From Thioalkalivibrio sp. (GTDB lineage: Bacteria; Pseudomonadota; Gammaproteobacteria; Ectothiorhodospirales; Ectothiorhodospiraceae), in contig SKQM01000167.1 in the NCBI GenBank assembly GCA_007119005.1, positions 1 to 16,899 on the forward strand: a stretch of DNA of 16,899 nucleotides, in the 5' to 3' direction. Numbering within the stretch: position 1 is the first letter of the stretch; each line of letters begins with the position of its first letter. Shown here piece by piece: positions 16,197-16,899 of the stretch. Under the pieces are notes generated by a model that was given only the letters and a program-made list of their open reading frames with translations, had not been told where the DNA came from and searched no databases. Made by a program: the position numbers and the translations under genes.

Positions 16197-16673
16197 ATGA
16201 AGTTGTCAACCAAGGGCCGCTACGCGGTCACCGCCATGATGGACCTGGCCATCCACGATCGGATTGGACCGGTGACACTGGCCGATATTTCGCAGTGCCA
16301 GGGAATTTCCCTGTCCTACCTTGAGCAACTGTTCGCGAAGCTGCGCAAGGCCAGCCTGGTGGAAGGTGTCCGCGGACCGGGGGGCGGATACCGTCTCGCC
16401 AAGCGCGCCGACCAGATCAGCATCGCCGACATCATCATGGCCGTGGACGAGTCCGTGGACGTGACGCGCTGCAAGGGCCACAAGGACTGCCAGCAGGGCG
16501 AGCGCTGCCTGACCCACGAACTCTGGGACGATCTCAGCCAGCAGCTGCACGATTTCCTCGATGGCATCACGCTGGCGCAGTTCGCCAACCGTCCCGAGGT
16601 GCAGAAGGTCGCGAGGCGCCAGGACGAGCGCCGCGCGCGTCACCACTTCATCTTCCGTCACGACGCGGCCTGA
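16197..16673 (+). CDS. iscR: Fe-S cluster-responsive Rrf2 regulator IscR
   Basis: A 158-residue Rrf2-family DNA-binding protein that senses [2Fe-2S] status and controls Fe-S assembly genes. [18 protein letters not shown] opens the winged helix, [19 protein letters not shown] contains the recognition helix, and [11 protein letters not shown] forms the wing. Cluster ligands C92, C98, C104 and H107 stand exactly where they do in E. coli IscR. C34 is an extra cysteine. Only iscR is here: a strong terminator follows at once and no iscS/iscU/iscA is in the window. A palindromic IscR-type site upstream suggests autoregulation. The C-terminus is basic and His/Arg-rich. Confidence 0.96.
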   Translation: MKLSTKGRYAVTAMMDLAIHDRIGPVTLADISQCQGISLSYLEQLFAKLRKASLVEGVRGPGGGYRLAKRADQISIADIIMAVDESVDVTRCKGHKDCQQGERCLTHELWDDLSQQLHDFLDGITLAQFANRPEVQKVARRQDERRARHHFIFRHDAA

Positions 16674-16685
16674 ACCTCCCTCGGA

Positions 16686-16899
16686 TCACCGGGGAGCGGG
16701 TATCGACGCCGGGGTGGTTTCCCGGCGTTTTTTTTGCGTGGCCCATGTGCGCCTGAGACGAATCGCCTGTAAAGCGCTGCGCAGCTGCTGCTCGCAGTCC
16801 GCCCTTTCGGGCGGGCTCAGGTCGGCGTAGCGCAGGCGGTTGTAGGCATGGGCGAAGGTCTCCAGCGGGTCTGAAAGCTCGGGTCGTGCCCCGATCAGA
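16686..16899 (-). CDS. C-terminal end of a convergent gene, partial, function unclear
   Basis: A minus-strand frame enters at the window edge and runs 70 codons to a TGA at 16686-16688, 12 bases from the iscR stop. GC-rich third positions and a sensible amphipathic stretch (FAHAYNRLRYADLSPPERAD onward, then a helical QQLRSALQAIRLRR) suggest real coding. The F-x-x-x-Y-x-x-LRY pattern near a protein end recalls the DUF4129 tail of TgpA-type transglutaminase proteins, but this is a weak resemblance. The last 17 or so residues are encoded across the iscR terminator and look like non-conserved tail. The gene start is outside the window. Confidence 0.5.
   Translation of the reverse strand, partial: LIGARPELSDPLETFAHAYNRLRYADLSPPERADCEQQLRSALQAIRLRRTWATQKKRRETTPASIPAPR
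16706..16735 (+). terminator. Intrinsic terminator of iscR
   Basis: ACGCCGGG at 16706-16713 pairs perfectly with CCCGGCGT at 16721-16728 around a 7-base loop, followed by eight T (16728-16735). It lies 32 bases after the iscR stop. On the minus strand the same DNA reads as the last codons of the convergent frame, and no T-run follows in that direction. Confidence 0.92.

Noticed and set aside
1-16899. CRISPR arrays, tRNA/rRNA genes, IS elements, phage genes
   Set aside because: I saw no regularly spaced direct repeats, tRNA-like cloverleaf ends, transposase motifs or phage proteins; the window is housekeeping chromosome with small palindromic repeats only.

Overview
The window is a GC-rich (roughly two-thirds G+C) piece of bacterial chromosome, almost fully coding and almost entirely on the + strand. 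Gene content and order (leuCDB-asd-fimV, then truA-trpF-trpB-trpA-accD-folC-SPOR/dedD-cvpA-purF, then iscR) point to a gammaproteobacterium. Within that class it resembles Chromatiales/Ectothiorhodospiraceae (Thioalkalivibrio-like) more than enterics. The family-level assignment is inference from synteny and composition, not from a search.

Layout. 1-2025: end of leuC, leuD and leuB, the leucine branch. leuD and leuB are separated by a 224-base gap that holds a large composite palindrome. 2053-3078: asd, common step to Lys/Met/Thr. 3233-5608: fimV, a type IV pilus/polarity inner-membrane hub. 5598-6371: an orphan membrane protein that looks like an ECF-transporter T component. 6371-7183: truA. 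7237-9906: trpF-trpB-trpA, the end of tryptophan synthesis, with overlapping genes. 9945-10904: accD. 11001-12308: folC. 12539-13105: SPOR-domain protein. 13250-13753: cvpA. 13790-15295: purF. 15292-15885: a YkuD L,D-transpeptidase without a signal peptide. 16197-16673: iscR with its own operator and a strong terminator. 16686-16899: C-terminal end of a convergent minus-strand gene.

How the genes work together. Most products supply amino acids (Leu, Asp-family, Trp), malonyl-CoA, folate and purines. The truA-to-purF run is the classic gammaproteobacterial housekeeping cluster with trpBA inserted after trpF. Overlapping stops and starts (fimV/membrane gene, membrane gene/truA, trpF/trpB, trpB/trpA, purF/ldt) suggest translational coupling and long transcripts, with possible re-initiation of transcription before the SPOR gene and before cvpA.

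The coding content is ordinary; the unexplained signal lies in the gaps. The leuD-leuB gap carries a 28-base-armed palindrome enclosing two hairpins that both display a CAGGGATG core, and the second closely matches the known CsrA/RsmA RNA-binding consensus. REP-like palindromes occur at truA/trpF, accD/folC and, as an alternating triplet, upstream of iscR. Two near-identical dyads 21 bases apart lie upstream of fimV.
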